DNA of 39,258 nucleotides, taken from a virus. This document shows positions 26,757 through 35,296 of this stretch, one piece after another. Location of the stretch: positions 1-39,258 of the IMG/VR virus record IMGVR_UViG_3300044640_003010. One strand, written 5' to 3'. Numbering within the stretch: the stretch's first letter is position 1; every line of letters starts with the position of its first letter. The position numbers were made by a program, and so were the translations under genes. Under the pieces are notes generated by a model, which worked only from the letters and a program-made list of their open reading frames with translations, was not told the origin of the DNA and did not search any database.

Positions 26757-27199
26757 TGCCCACCCCCATTCGTGAAGCCGTGCTGGCCGCGGTGTTCACG
26801 CGGCTGAAGGCGCAGCTTTCCGGCGTGACGGTGCTGCGCGCGCATCGCGCGCCGCTGGACCCGCGCCAATGCCCTGCCGTGATCATCACCGGCACCGGCA
26901 TGGATGCCGATGAGGATATGTCCTTCGGCGAAACCCAATGGCGCATTGGCTTTACCGTGGCCGGCTACATCACCGCCGCCAATGACCTGGCGGCGGAACA
27001 GGCGCTATCCGCGCTTCACGCCCGCCTGGTGGCCGCGCTGCAGGATTATGATCTGGGCCCCGCCACCATCCAGCCGAACATCACCGGCGCGGAATTTGAA
27101 CTCTACAGCACCGAAGAATCTGCCGCTCCGGCGGGTGAATTCAACGCAAGCTTTGAGGCCTTGGCAATGACGCCGGCGGCCAGCCCCTACGCACCCTGA
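26756..27199 (+). CDS. Tail terminator/completion protein, gpU/Z-like (147 aa)
   Basis: MPTPIREAVLAAVFTRLKAQLSGVTVLRAHRAPLDPRQCPAVIITGTG and GFTVAGYITAANDLAAEQALSALHARLVAALQDYD follow the general alpha/beta pattern of tail terminator proteins: a first helix, strands, a second long helix and a C-terminal sheet. It lies between the FII-like protein and the tail tube, where lambda has Z and U. It would cap the tail and join it to the head. Confidence 0.75.
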   Translation: MPTPIREAVLAAVFTRLKAQLSGVTVLRAHRAPLDPRQCPAVIITGTGMDADEDMSFGETQWRIGFTVAGYITAANDLAAEQALSALHARLVAALQDYDLGPATIQPNITGAEFELYSTEESAAPAGEFNASFEALAMTPAASPYAP

Positions 27200-27216
27200 C
27201 CTTGAAAGGATAGAGC

Positions 27217-28395
27217 ATGAGCACGAATCTGGTGCGGCTGCGCAATGCCGCCGTGGCGGTTAAAATTGAAGTGACGCCTGGCATAGACGCCATCGCCGGC
27301 ACGCCCGCGAATGCTGATTGGATCGGCGCTGACTGCGTTGTCCAGTTTGACCAGACTGCGGTGCCGAATAGTGAAATGACTGGCAGCCTGGACCGGGCCC
27401 CGGCCATTGTTGGCGGCCTGCGCCCGCGGCTTCGCCTGACCATGCCGCTGCGTGGTTCCGGCACGGCTGGCACGGCACCGGAATGGGGCCGCCTGCTGCA
27501 ATGCGCTACCATGCAGGAAACGCTGACGGCCGCCGCCGTGCCCGTCAGCCCGCTTGCGTTGAGCGCGGGTGGTGCTTCCGCCGTGACTCTGGGCGCCACC
27601 TTCGGCGCCACGGCGCAGCAATATCGCGGCATGCCGCTGGCCCTTGGCGCCATCACGGGCGACCAGCCGGCGCTCAGCGCTATTGCGGATTACACCGCGG
27701 GCCGCGTGGCTTCGCTGATCCACACGGTCAGCACTGCCTTCACGGTCACACAGACCGCGCAGATCCCGATCAATCAGCGCTACAGCCCCACCAGCGATGA
27801 AGCGGTGTTCAGGACCTGCACCATCTACTTCTTTGCGGATGGCATGCGCTGGCGCTTCACGGGCTGCCTTGGCACCTGGTCCCTGGACCTCACCACGGGT
27901 GGCATTGGCCAGTTGTCCTTCGACCTGGTTGGCACCTTCCTGGATTACAGCGCGACCGCGCTGCCCACGGGTTGGAACACGGTTATCCGCCCGACCGCGC
28001 CGCGCTTTGTGGCTGGCGCCTGCCGCTTGAATGGCGCGATCGCCCGGGTGCGCGCGCTTTCGGTGCAGGCTGGTGTAGCCACGGTGCTGCCGGAAAACCC
28101 GGAAGCGCTGGAAGGGTATGATCCTGCCGTGCCGGTGGAACGTGATGTGGCGGGCAGCTTGGACCCGCTGATGGATACCACGGTTTCTGTGGCGCGGTTC
28201 AATAACTTCCGCGGCGGCACCAACATGATTCTGGGCGCCATTCTGGGCAGCACGGCGGGGAATCGCTTTGCGGTGGTGCTGCCTTCCATCCGCGCGACCG
28301 CGATGAACCCTGGGGATCGCGGTTCCTTGGGCGTGGATAGCATCGGCTTCCAGGCCGATGGCGCGGATAGCCCGGTGTTCCTGACCGCCTTCTAA
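27217..28395 (+). CDS. Major tail tube protein (392 aa)
   Basis: MSTNLVRLRNAAVAVKIEVTPGIDAIAGTPANADWI is the usual opening of long alphaproteobacterial phage tail tube proteins, followed by beta-rich segments (ADGMRWRFTGCLGTWSLDLTTGGIGQLSFDLVGTFLDYS, FVAGACRLNGAIARVRALSVQAG). It would form hexameric rings stacked into the tube. AAAGGA precedes ATG 27217. It is followed by an RNA-structure-rich gap (28396-28518) before the tail chaperones. Confidence 0.85.
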   Translation: MSTNLVRLRNAAVAVKIEVTPGIDAIAGTPANADWIGADCVVQFDQTAVPNSEMTGSLDRAPAIVGGLRPRLRLTMPLRGSGTAGTAPEWGRLLQCATMQETLTAAAVPVSPLALSAGGASAVTLGATFGATAQQYRGMPLALGAITGDQPALSAIADYTAGRVASLIHTVSTAFTVTQTAQIPINQRYSPTSDEAVFRTCTIYFFADGMRWRFTGCLGTWSLDLTTGGIGQLSFDLVGTFLDYSATALPTGWNTVIRPTAPRFVAGACRLNGAIARVRALSVQAGVATVLPENPEALEGYDPAVPVERDVAGSLDPLMDTTVSVARFNNFRGGTNMILGAILGSTAGNRFAVVLPSIRATAMNPGDRGSLGVDSIGFQADGADSPVFLTAF

Positions 28396-28420
28396 TCCGC
28401 CGCACAGCGGAACGCGGTTG

Positions 28421-28458
28421 CGCGCGTGCCGGGGCTATGTCCCGGCCGCCCACGCGCG
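28421..28458 (+). repeat. Nested hairpin after the tail tube gene
   Basis: CGCGCGTG (28421-28428) pairs with CACGCGCG (28451-28458); inside it CCGGG (28429-28433) pairs with CCCGG (28441-28445). The stems are almost stacked, giving one long GC-rich structure. Confidence 0.7.
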
Positions 28459-28464
28459 TGACAC

Positions 28465-28492
28465 TGGCCGGGCTGTGTGCGCAGCCCGGCCA
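28465..28492 (+). terminator. Strong hairpin, possible attenuator before tail chaperones
   Basis: TGGCCGGGCTG (28465-28475) and CAGCCCGGCCA (28482-28492) form an 11-bp perfect stem with a 6-base loop. No T-run follows, so it is not a standard intrinsic terminator. It may protect the 3' end of abundant tail tube mRNA or partly reduce transcription into the less-needed chaperone and tape measure genes. Confidence 0.55.
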
Positions 28493-28518
28493 CCCAACCC
28501 CTCGCACAAGGGATTTCC

Positions 28519-29076
28519 ATGAAAACCCAAGAACCCGTTTTGTCCCGCCGATCCATCCGCAAGGTGGATGGCAAGCGCGGCATTTATGAAGTGGCACCGC
28601 TCACCATCCGCGAACGCGCGGCCTACCGCGCGGATATGGCGCGCGAAGGCTGCCGCCTGCCCCTGCGGTCTGAATTGCTGGAAGGCCTGGCCAGCGCCAT
28701 GAAGGAATTGGCGCCGGATAACCTGGCTGATTTGCTGGCGGTGATTGCCCGCGCTGAAGCGGCGCAGGCCGATGGCGCTCAGCCCTTGGAAGCAGCCGAT
28801 GAGGCTGCGCTGCGCGTCATGGAATCCGCCGCGCGCGCGGTGCCCGCCTATGCTGCCATGTTGGCGGACCAGGTGCGTTGGTTTTCGCTGATGCCGCTGG
28901 TGACCGCGCGGCACGCTTTGCGCGGTTGGCAATCTGACCTGCTGCCCCCCTTCCAGCGCGTGCGCGGCCTGGTGCCGGATGAAGTGCTGGAAGAATGCGG
29001 CGAAGAAGACCTTTCCATCATTGCCGGTGCCGCGATTGACCTGATGCAGGTAACCAAGGCGCAGGAAAAAAACTAA
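28519..29076 (+). CDS. Tail assembly chaperone, G-type (185 aa)
   Basis: ATG 28519 has AAGGGA six bases upstream; the in-frame ATG at 28477 lies within the hairpin region. MKTQEPVLSRRSIRKVDGKRGIYEVAPLTIRERAAYRADMAREGCRLPLRSELLEGLASAMKELAPDNL is helical and charged, like lambda G-type chaperones. In the same place before the tape measure, G and the frameshifted GT coat the tape measure and recruit tube subunits. The zero-frame stop (TAA 29074) follows an A AAA AAC slippery site. Without frameshift it ends at QEKN. Confidence 0.85.
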   Translation: MKTQEPVLSRRSIRKVDGKRGIYEVAPLTIRERAAYRADMAREGCRLPLRSELLEGLASAMKELAPDNLADLLAVIARAEAAQADGAQPLEAADEAALRVMESAARAVPAYAAMLADQVRWFSLMPLVTARHALRGWQSDLLPPFQRVRGLVPDEVLEECGEEDLSIIAGAAIDLMQVTKAQEKN

Positions 29077-29381
29077 GGGGCGCCCTTGCCGCACTTCACG
29101 GCATTGGCGCTGGCGAAGGCCGATACGCTTCCGATGGGGGCGCGTTTCTGATCGGCGATGAAGAAGTGGCAGAAAACCCGCGCATCACCACGCCGCGGGG
29201 CTTCATTGAATTTGTGCAGCTTTGGTTTGCCTGCCGTGCCGGCATGGGTGGGTACAGCACCTGGCCCGATGCAGGCGGCGTGGCGGACCAGGCTGCCTGG
29301 GTTTTCGATGCCTTCCGCAGCTTGGGCGGCATTGAAGCGGAACTGGAATCTGCAAAGAAACGGCGAAGGGGCGGTGAATGA
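28519..29381 (+). CDS. GT-type tail chaperone made by -1 frameshift (287 aa)
   Basis: A programmed -1 shift at A AAA AAC (29067-29073) would join 28519-29073 to the frame read from 29073 to stop 29379-29381. That frame has no stop between slip site and 29381, and its product (RGALAALHGIGAGEGRYASDGGAFLIGDEEVAENPRITTPRGFIEFVQLWFACRAGMGGYSTWPDAGGVADQAAWVFDAFRSL) is a folded-looking T-type domain that has no good start of its own before 29166. Lambda makes G (140) and GT (279) the same way. The frameshift itself is inferred from the slippery sequence, the AAGGG-GCG-CCCTT stem-loop just after it and gene order. Confidence 0.8.
29067..29087 (+). promoter_or_regulatory. -1 ribosomal frameshift signal
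   Basis: Heptamer A AAA AAC (29067-29073) in the correct register: zero-frame codons AAA AAC, then TAA. It is followed at once by stem-loop AAGGG (29075-29079), GCG, CCCTT (29083-29087). The gap of one base is short, so how the stem acts is uncertain. Confidence 0.8.
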
Positions 29382-30109
29382 GAATCCTGGCCAAGGTGGA
29401 CAAGCTGATTTCAGATGAAATCAAGCAGCGCCAGGAAATTCTCGCGTCTGGTTTGCGCGATGGCATTCACCGCACGGGTGAAGTGCTGCAGGCGGAGCTG
29501 CGCGCCCAAGTGCGCCGCGCCAATCTTGGGGAAGGCTTGGAAAAGGCCTGGCGCTTGGACAAATTCCCCAAGCGCCGATCGAAGACCAATCTGGACCCGG
29601 CGGCGGTGGTGTATTCCAAAAGCACCATCCTGCACCGTGCTTTCGATGAAAGCCGCACCATTCGCGCGGGCCGGAAGCAGTATGTGGTGATTGCGCTGCC
29701 GGCCGCCATTCATCTTGGCCTTGGCTATTCGCGGAAAAGCCGTAAGGGCGGCACGGTGCCGGCGGGCGCGCTGCGCAAGGTTTCGGAAATTGACGCGGCG
29801 GCCAAAAAGCTGCGCGCGGTGGTGGTTTCCGCCACGCATGGCAAGCGCGGCCCGCGCGTAGCCAAGGCGAAGCCCAAGGGGCGCAATGCGCCGATCGAAG
29901 GCCGCCGCATCGTGATTATGAAGGCGAAAAAGGGCGAAGGCCTGACGGCGGTGTTTGTCGCGCCGGATCAGAAAAAGCCGCTGCCGCTTTTCGCGCTGCG
30001 CCGCCAGGTGGCAGGGCGGAAATTGTTGGACATTGCAGGGCCTGCGCAGGCGGCCAAGCAAGCCGTGAAACGTGAAGTGAATGCAGCAATAGCAGGAAGG
30101 TTGGCATGA
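29378..30109 (+). CDS. Unknown minor tail protein before the tape measure (243 aa)
   Basis: ATG 29378 overlaps the GT stop (ATGA). Starts MRILAKVDKLISDEIKQRQEILASGLRDGIHRTGEVLQAELRAQVRRANLGEGLEKAWRLDKFPKRRSKTNLDPAAVVYSKSTILHRAFDESRTIRAG, a pattern I recall from DUF6441-like phage proteins. The N-terminal helical part resembles tail-completion type proteins. It is strongly basic (KAKPKGRNAPIEGRRIVIMKAKKG). Position between the chaperones and tape measure suggests a tail component; function not known. Confidence 0.7.
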   Translation: MRILAKVDKLISDEIKQRQEILASGLRDGIHRTGEVLQAELRAQVRRANLGEGLEKAWRLDKFPKRRSKTNLDPAAVVYSKSTILHRAFDESRTIRAGRKQYVVIALPAAIHLGLGYSRKSRKGGTVPAGALRKVSEIDAAAKKLRAVVVSATHGKRGPRVAKAKPKGRNAPIEGRRIVIMKAKKGEGLTAVFVAPDQKKPLPLFALRRQVAGRKLLDIAGPAQAAKQAVKREVNAAIAGRLA

Positions 30110-33100
30110 GCGGTTCCGCAGATCAGCGCCTTTCCATCCGGCTTTCCTTTGAAGGCGCGCAGGAAGCGCGCGCGCAACTGGAACAGCTTGGCCAGGCGGG
30201 CGATACCGCCATGCGTCGGCTGGAAACGGGCGGGCAGGCTGCCAGCCGGGGTGTGGCTGCGGTCGGCCAGGCGGGCGATGCGTTGCGCGCGGGCCTTGGA
30301 CAGATCAATGGTGATTTGGCCGCGACGCAGCGCCAGTTTGAGAGCCTGGCTAATTCAACTGTGCAGCTTGCCGGGGCGCTGCGTGGTGGCGCGGGTTTGG
30401 CTGGTTCCATCGGTTTAATTGTGACGGCTGCCACGGCGGCTTATGCTATCTATGAAAACTGGGGGCGCATCACTGCCAGCTTCACAAGCGCGATGGATGC
30501 GTTGACTGGGCGTTACAGGGAAAATTCGACCGCCCTGGATCGCGCTAATGAACTATTGAAGGAATACAATCTCCTTACTGAAACGGCTGCCCAAAAAACG
30601 GCACGTTTGGCTGGTGAAGCAATTTTTGCGCGGCAAGCGCAGGTGGCGCTCTCTCAAGAAGAATTGCGTGGCGAGGTCACCAGAATCCAAGGTGAAATTG
30701 ATCGCCGGATTGGTTTGACGGAAGGGCGCATTAGCGCCGCGCGGCGTGGCCTTGGTGGCGCGGCCTTGTCGCCCGATAGTGAAGAAATACTCCAGCGCGA
30801 AATCGCCAGGACCAGAGAAAGGGCAGAATCCAGCCCGGAAATTCAGCGCCTGCGCGCAGAAATGGCGCGCCGGGAAGAAGTTATCGCGCGGTTGGAGCGT
30901 GAGCGTCAGCAAATCGCTGGCCAATATGTGGCGTCTCAGGAAAATGTCGGTTCCGTTCTGAACCAGCCCGAAGCCACGCGCGCCACGCGCGAAGCCCGTT
31001 CCGCCCGGGCTGAACTCAGCGAAGCCGAACGCGAATATCAGCGCTTGGTGCAATCTGGCATTTCGCTGGTCAGCAGCGCCGCATCGGAACAGGAACGCTA
31101 CGCGCAGCAGGTGCTCGCCCTTGATGCCGCTTTGGGCGCCGCGCGCATCACCCAGGAACAATATAACCGCGCCCTGGCCGCGCTGGACCCCGCGGCCCGC
31201 GCCGCGCGTGAAGCGCAGGAACAATCCGCGCGCCAAGCGGAGCAATTCGCCCGCCGGTCCCGTGATGCGCTGGCGATGATTGGCGAAAACGCCATGGATC
31301 GCATCGGTACCGGCTTGGTGAATGCCTTCACGGCGGGCGGCAGGGCGGCGCTGGACTTCCAAAGCCTCATGCGGGGCGTAACGGCCAGCATTGCGGCGGA
31401 TTTGCTGAAGCTGGCCGTGGTGACGCCGATCACGAATTCCATCTTCGGCACCAGCCGCCCGACGCTGATGGGGGCTTTCGGCGGTGCGGCGCAGCCTTCC
31501 GCGCCTGTGGCGGGCGCATCGGGCATGCCTTCGGTTGGCATCGGGCAAGTTTTTGGTCTGTCCAACCTGCTTGGCGGCGGATCATCCGGCGGCATGTTTT
31601 CTGGCCTGGGGCAATCCCTGGGCTTGACCGGCACGGGCGGCCTGCTTTCAACCCCGCTATTCATGACCAGCGCGGGCGCTATGGCAACGGCGCCGTTGCC
31701 AGCCGGCATGATGGGGCCGGTTCTTCCGGCCACGGCGCTTGGCCCTTCTGGCATGGGCGCAACCTTTGGCAGCCTTCTTGGTGGCGCTGGCGCTGGTTTT
31801 GGCGCCGGTCTGCTGACAAGCTCGCTGGTCGGTGGCATGCGTGGCACAGTCGGCCCAGGTGGCACAATTGGCGCAGGCGGCGGCGCATTGGCTGGCGCGC
31901 TTATCGGATCTATTGTCCCCGGTATTGGCACGCTGATTGGCGGTCTTGTCGGGGGCGCGGCAGGCGGCGGCCTTGGTGCATTATTGGGCCCGACGCGCAG
32001 CGGCATGGCGTCCCGCGCTGGCGGGGATGTGTTCCTGGGCGTCAATGATGCCGGGCTTCTCACCATCACCAGCGCGCGCGGCAAGCGCTGGGACCAGGGC
32101 GGCGCCACGCAGCAGGTGCAACAGCAGCTTGACGCCATTAACCAGCAGGCCAGCGCACGCGGCCTGACCTTCGCCGCGCCTGGCCAGCATGCGGTTGGCT
32201 TTGGCCAAGCATCATCTTCACCTCGTGAAATTCAGCAAGCGGCGTTTATCTCGCAATTGCGCGGCGGCACAACGGCGCAGCAAACCGCCTTTGGCACGCT
32301 TGCCGGGCGCGGCGGCACCTTTGATGAAGCCTTTGCAGCGGCTGATTTTGTAAGGCAGATTTTCGAACCGCTAAGCCAAGCTGAAAAGCAAACAAGCGCC
32401 TTTACCGCCGCGATGGAAGCCCTGACCAAGACTTATGATGACGCCATCACCAAGGCGCGCGATTTGGGCTTGTCTGAGTCAAGTCTCGCGGCGCAGAGGG
32501 CGGAGCGGGTAGCCAAACTAGAAGCCGACCGCGCGCGTGATCTGGACATTATTGACCGCACCTTGGCCGCACGCCGCGCCGCCGTGGGTGGCGATAGCCG
32601 CAGCGCCATGCTGACGCAGTTTGATCTGCGCGCGGAAGCGGAAATGCGCGGCTTTCAGGATCAGCTTTTCAATCTTGGGCTCGATCGCACGGGCGCAGAC
32701 TACCGCCGCCGCGTGGTGGACCTGGAACAGGTCATTGCCGATGAACGCTTGGCGGTGATGCGCCAGTATGATCAGCAGGTGCGTGGGATCACGCAAAGCT
32801 TACTGGAAAGCCTGACGCTTGGCGACTTGGGGGGCTTGCCGCTTGAAGCGCGCTATGGCGCGGCGCTGGCCAGCCTATCGGCGGCGCAGCGGCCTTTGCT
32901 TGACGGCGCCACGCCTGAAGAATTGGCAGAGTTTGCCCGCGTGGCGCAGATTGCCTTGCCCATCGCCAAAGACTTTCTTGGTGTGTCCGGTTCCTTTGCG
33001 GAATTGGTGGCGGACGTATCACGCACACTTCGCACGGCGGCGCCGAGTAGCGACCCTGCCAATTTGGGCGCGCTGTTGGAAGCGCAGGTGGCGGGCGCTG

Positions 33101-33225
33101 ATCGGCTGGAATTGGCTGTTATCGGCACCGGTACGGCACAAACGGAAGTGCTTCGCAGCCTTCTGACCGAATTGCGCCGCTTGACGTCTCAGAATGAGGC
33201 TCTGTTAGCGCGCGTTAGATCGTAA
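30106..33225 (+). CDS. Tape measure protein (1039 aa)
   Basis: Longest gene in the genome. N-terminal part is charged coiled coil with LEQLGQAGDTAMRRLETGGQAASRGVAAVGQAGDALRAGL-type repeats; a central region (about 470-640) is very rich in Gly/Ala/Pro/Met with hydrophobic stretches (FGSLLGGAGAGFGAGLLTSSLVGG, GALIGSIVPGIGTLIGGLVGGAAGGGLGALLG), typical of the part thought to enter the host membrane; the C-terminal third is helical again. At about 1.5 angstrom per residue, the rule for tape measures, the tail would be near 155 nm. AGGAAGG precedes ATG 30106. Confidence 0.93.
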   Translation: MSGSADQRLSIRLSFEGAQEARAQLEQLGQAGDTAMRRLETGGQAASRGVAAVGQAGDALRAGLGQINGDLAATQRQFESLANSTVQLAGALRGGAGLAGSIGLIVTAATAAYAIYENWGRITASFTSAMDALTGRYRENSTALDRANELLKEYNLLTETAAQKTARLAGEAIFARQAQVALSQEELRGEVTRIQGEIDRRIGLTEGRISAARRGLGGAALSPDSEEILQREIARTRERAESSPEIQRLRAEMARREEVIARLERERQQIAGQYVASQENVGSVLNQPEATRATREARSARAELSEAEREYQRLVQSGISLVSSAASEQERYAQQVLALDAALGAARITQEQYNRALAALDPAARAAREAQEQSARQAEQFARRSRDALAMIGENAMDRIGTGLVNAFTAGGRAALDFQSLMRGVTASIAADLLKLAVVTPITNSIFGTSRPTLMGAFGGAAQPSAPVAGASGMPSVGIGQVFGLSNLLGGGSSGGMFSGLGQSLGLTGTGGLLSTPLFMTSAGAMATAPLPAGMMGPVLPATALGPSGMGATFGSLLGGAGAGFGAGLLTSSLVGGMRGTVGPGGTIGAGGGALAGALIGSIVPGIGTLIGGLVGGAAGGGLGALLGPTRSGMASRAGGDVFLGVNDAGLLTITSARGKRWDQGGATQQVQQQLDAINQQASARGLTFAAPGQHAVGFGQASSSPREIQQAAFISQLRGGTTAQQTAFGTLAGRGGTFDEAFAAADFVRQIFEPLSQAEKQTSAFTAAMEALTKTYDDAITKARDLGLSESSLAAQRAERVAKLEADRARDLDIIDRTLAARRAAVGGDSRSAMLTQFDLRAEAEMRGFQDQLFNLGLDRTGADYRRRVVDLEQVIADERLAVMRQYDQQVRGITQSLLESLTLGDLGGLPLEARYGAALASLSAAQRPLLDGATPEELAEFARVAQIALPIAKDFLGVSGSFAELVADVSRTLRTAAPSSDPANLGALLEAQVAGADRLELAVIGTGTAQTEVLRSLLTELRRLTSQNEALLARVRS

Positions 33226-33237
33226 GGAAAACATTTT

Positions 33238-34584
33238 ATGGCTCTTCCCGCATATCGTGCCAAGCAGTCCACAGATACTTCCGGAACCGGGACAATCGTG
33301 CTGAACGCTGCGGCGGCTAACGCGCGCAGCTTTGCGGCGGCGTTTGGGATTTCGCCGCGACGTGTGATGTATGCCATTTCTTGGCAAAATGGATATGAAA
33401 TTGGGCTTGGGGATTTCGACGGCGGAACGCCTGGAAGCCTGACGCGCGCGACCGTGCTTTTGTCTTCAAATTCCGATGCACTTGTTACGCTGCCCAGCGG
33501 CACTAAAGATGTTTTTGCAGTATTCGAGCCGGGGGCCCGGGAAATCATTGGAATTTCAACCAGCACCACGCTTACATTGGCAGATTTGGGGAATGTTGTC
33601 GTCTTCATCGGTGCCGCATCATCTTTTGTGTTGTTGCCTGCATTGGCGACCGTGCCTTCTGGGGCGGGGTGGTTGATTATCAATCGGGGGACGGCAGCTT
33701 TAACCATTGATCCTTCTGGCGCGGAACAAATCAATGGCGCGTCTTCATTGGTCCTTAATCCCGGAGAATCTGCGCAGATTGTGAGGGGTGGCGTCTGGAT
33801 TGCCGCAGTCATGATTGGGGCGAATGTCATTGGTAATTTTTCAGTTGGTGGCGATTTTTTGGCGGGCGGTGGCGCGACTATAGGTGCGCCTTTGCGTATT
33901 CAACCCGGATCAGCTGCGCTTCCGGCGCTAACTCCGGTTGGGGATGTTGATACTGGCATTTTTTATCCGTCCGCTAATACAATGGCCATTTCCTTGGGTG
34001 GTGTGGAGGTCGCCCGGTGGGAATCGGGCCGCTATCAAACAGTAGGACCGAACGGCGCTACTTTAAGGCGTATCGCAGGTGCATCATTTGCGTGGCGCGC
34101 GCAATCCGTCGCTGGTGTCGGGATGGTGATTGAGGCTACCGATAACAATGAGGCCACTTATCAGCCGCATTTGATCGGTGGTTCTTCTATAAGCTTCACA
34201 ATTGCCGGTACAACGCAGGCGGGCGTTACCGCTGGGGGTAACTTTCAATTCAATTCCGGCTACGGATCGGTGGCCACTGCCTTCGGTTGCCGCGCCTGGG
34301 TGAACTTCAACGGCACCGGCACTGTTGCTATCCGCGCTTCTGGTAACGTCAGCAGCATCACGGATAATGGCGTCGGTGATTATACGGTGAACTTCACCAA
34401 TGCTATGCCGGATGCGAATTATGTTGTGGTTGGCGTGGGCGGCATGTCTTCTGGGCCTGATCTTCTTCCAATAGGGCCAAAAGCAGATGTGGCGCCAACA
34501 ACATCTAGCGTTCGAGTTATTGCCAAATCGGTCGGCCAATCAGCCCAGGACCCGCTTTATGCGAATGTTGCGATTTTCCGCTGA
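33238..34584 (+). CDS. Tail fibre protein (448 aa)
   Basis: The N-terminal domain (YRAKQSTDTSGTGTIVLNAAAANARSFAAAFGISPRRVMYAISWQNGYEIGLGDFDGGTPGSLTRATVLLSSNSDALVTLPSGTKDVFAVFE) is common in proteobacterial phage fibres. A middle beta-shaft follows with SAALPALTPVGDVDTGIFYPSANTMAISLGGVEVARWE, often seen in fibres. The tip (AFGCRAWVNFNGTGTVAIRASGNVSSITDNGVGDYTVNFTNAMPDANYVVVGVGG...VAIFR) is a widespread receptor-side domain. It probably contacts the cell surface and sets host range. AAGGAAAA precedes ATG 33238. Confidence 0.85.
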   Translation: MALPAYRAKQSTDTSGTGTIVLNAAAANARSFAAAFGISPRRVMYAISWQNGYEIGLGDFDGGTPGSLTRATVLLSSNSDALVTLPSGTKDVFAVFEPGAREIIGISTSTTLTLADLGNVVVFIGAASSFVLLPALATVPSGAGWLIINRGTAALTIDPSGAEQINGASSLVLNPGESAQIVRGGVWIAAVMIGANVIGNFSVGGDFLAGGGATIGAPLRIQPGSAALPALTPVGDVDTGIFYPSANTMAISLGGVEVARWESGRYQTVGPNGATLRRIAGASFAWRAQSVAGVGMVIEATDNNEATYQPHLIGGSSISFTIAGTTQAGVTAGGNFQFNSGYGSVATAFGCRAWVNFNGTGTVAIRASGNVSSITDNGVGDYTVNFTNAMPDANYVVVGVGGMSSGPDLLPIGPKADVAPTTSSVRVIAKSVGQSAQDPLYANVAIFR

Positions 34585-34590
34585 AGGACC

Positions 34591-34992
34591 ATGACTATGC
34601 AAGCCATCATCTACCCCAACGACCAAGGCGGTATCGCTATTATTCTGCCCGCGCTGGGCTGCGGTATTCCGCTGCAAGAAATCGCGCGCAAGGATGTGCC
34701 TGCGGGCGTAGCCTTTCGCATCATTCCCGCATCCGCCATCCCGGAAGATCGCACCTACCGCGATGCTTGGACCGCTGATTTCAGCGAACCAGACGGACAG
34801 GGCATTGGCGCCGAAGCGTGGTTTGCTGAACAGGTTGTAAAGCAAGCCGAAGCCGAGGCTGCGCGACTTGAAGCCGAGGTAGAAGCTGCTCGGCTTGAAG
34901 CCGAAGCAGAGGCGGCGCGCCTCAGAGAAGAAGCGCGAATTCGTGAATTGATGGCCAATCCGCCATGGCCGCCGAATCAAACAGGAGGTTGA
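34591..34992 (+). CDS. Fibre-associated protein with coiled-coil repeat (133 aa)
   Basis: The first 65 residues (IIYPNDQGGIAIILPALGCGIPLQEIARKDVPAGVAFRIIPASAIPEDRTYRDAWTADFSEPDG) contain the motif I-P-x-D-R-T-x-R-D-A-W seen in small proteins encoded after phage tail fibres. It is followed by a Glu/Ala/Arg repeat (AEAEAARLEAEVEAARLEAEAEAARL) forming an exact 10-residue periodic helix. It may be a fibre assembly chaperone or a small fibre protein. GAAGGACC precedes ATG 34591. Confidence 0.75.
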   Translation: MTMQAIIYPNDQGGIAIILPALGCGIPLQEIARKDVPAGVAFRIIPASAIPEDRTYRDAWTADFSEPDGQGIGAEAWFAEQVVKQAEAEAARLEAEVEAARLEAEAEAARLREEARIRELMANPPWPPNQTGG

Positions 34993-34993
34993 A

Positions 34994-35296
34994 ATGATAA
35001 CGATTGATCCAGTAAAAAAAGCAGAGATTGATCGTCGCGCGGCGCCGCGCGAAGTTACCAATTTTCAAGCGCGCGCTTTGCTGAAGAGCATTCCGGGAAG
35101 CGCCGATGGCCGCAGCCTGTTTGATGATGCGAATGATGCGCTGCAAGCTATGGGCGGCGTCCCGTGGCAAGCGTGGGAATACACCACGGTTTTTCCGCGC
35201 GACAGTCAGTTGATCGCGGAAATTGGCGATCAACTCGGTTTGACTGACGCGCAACTTGATCAGATGTTTGTCCAAGCGGCGGCGATTATCGTCTGA
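34994..35296 (+). CDS. Conserved-looking small protein after the fibre gene (100 aa)
   Basis: Starts MITIDPVKKAEIDRRAAPREVTNFQARALLKSIPGSADGRSLFDDANDALQAMGGVPWQAWEYTTVFPRDSQLIAEIGDQLGLTDAQLDQMF. The N-F-Q-A-R-A-L-L and W-E-Y...R-x-S-x-L-I patterns recur in small proteins after phage fibres, but no function is known to me. The AGGAGG ribosome site is the strongest in this area. All soluble, helical. Confidence 0.7.
   Translation: MITIDPVKKAEIDRRAAPREVTNFQARALLKSIPGSADGRSLFDDANDALQAMGGVPWQAWEYTTVFPRDSQLIAEIGDQLGLTDAQLDQMFVQAAAIIV

Noticed and set aside
31098-32138. 346-residue ORF antisense to the tape measure gene
   Set aside because: Pro/Ala/Arg-rich shadow of the Gly-rich tape measure region; no start signal or coherent domain.
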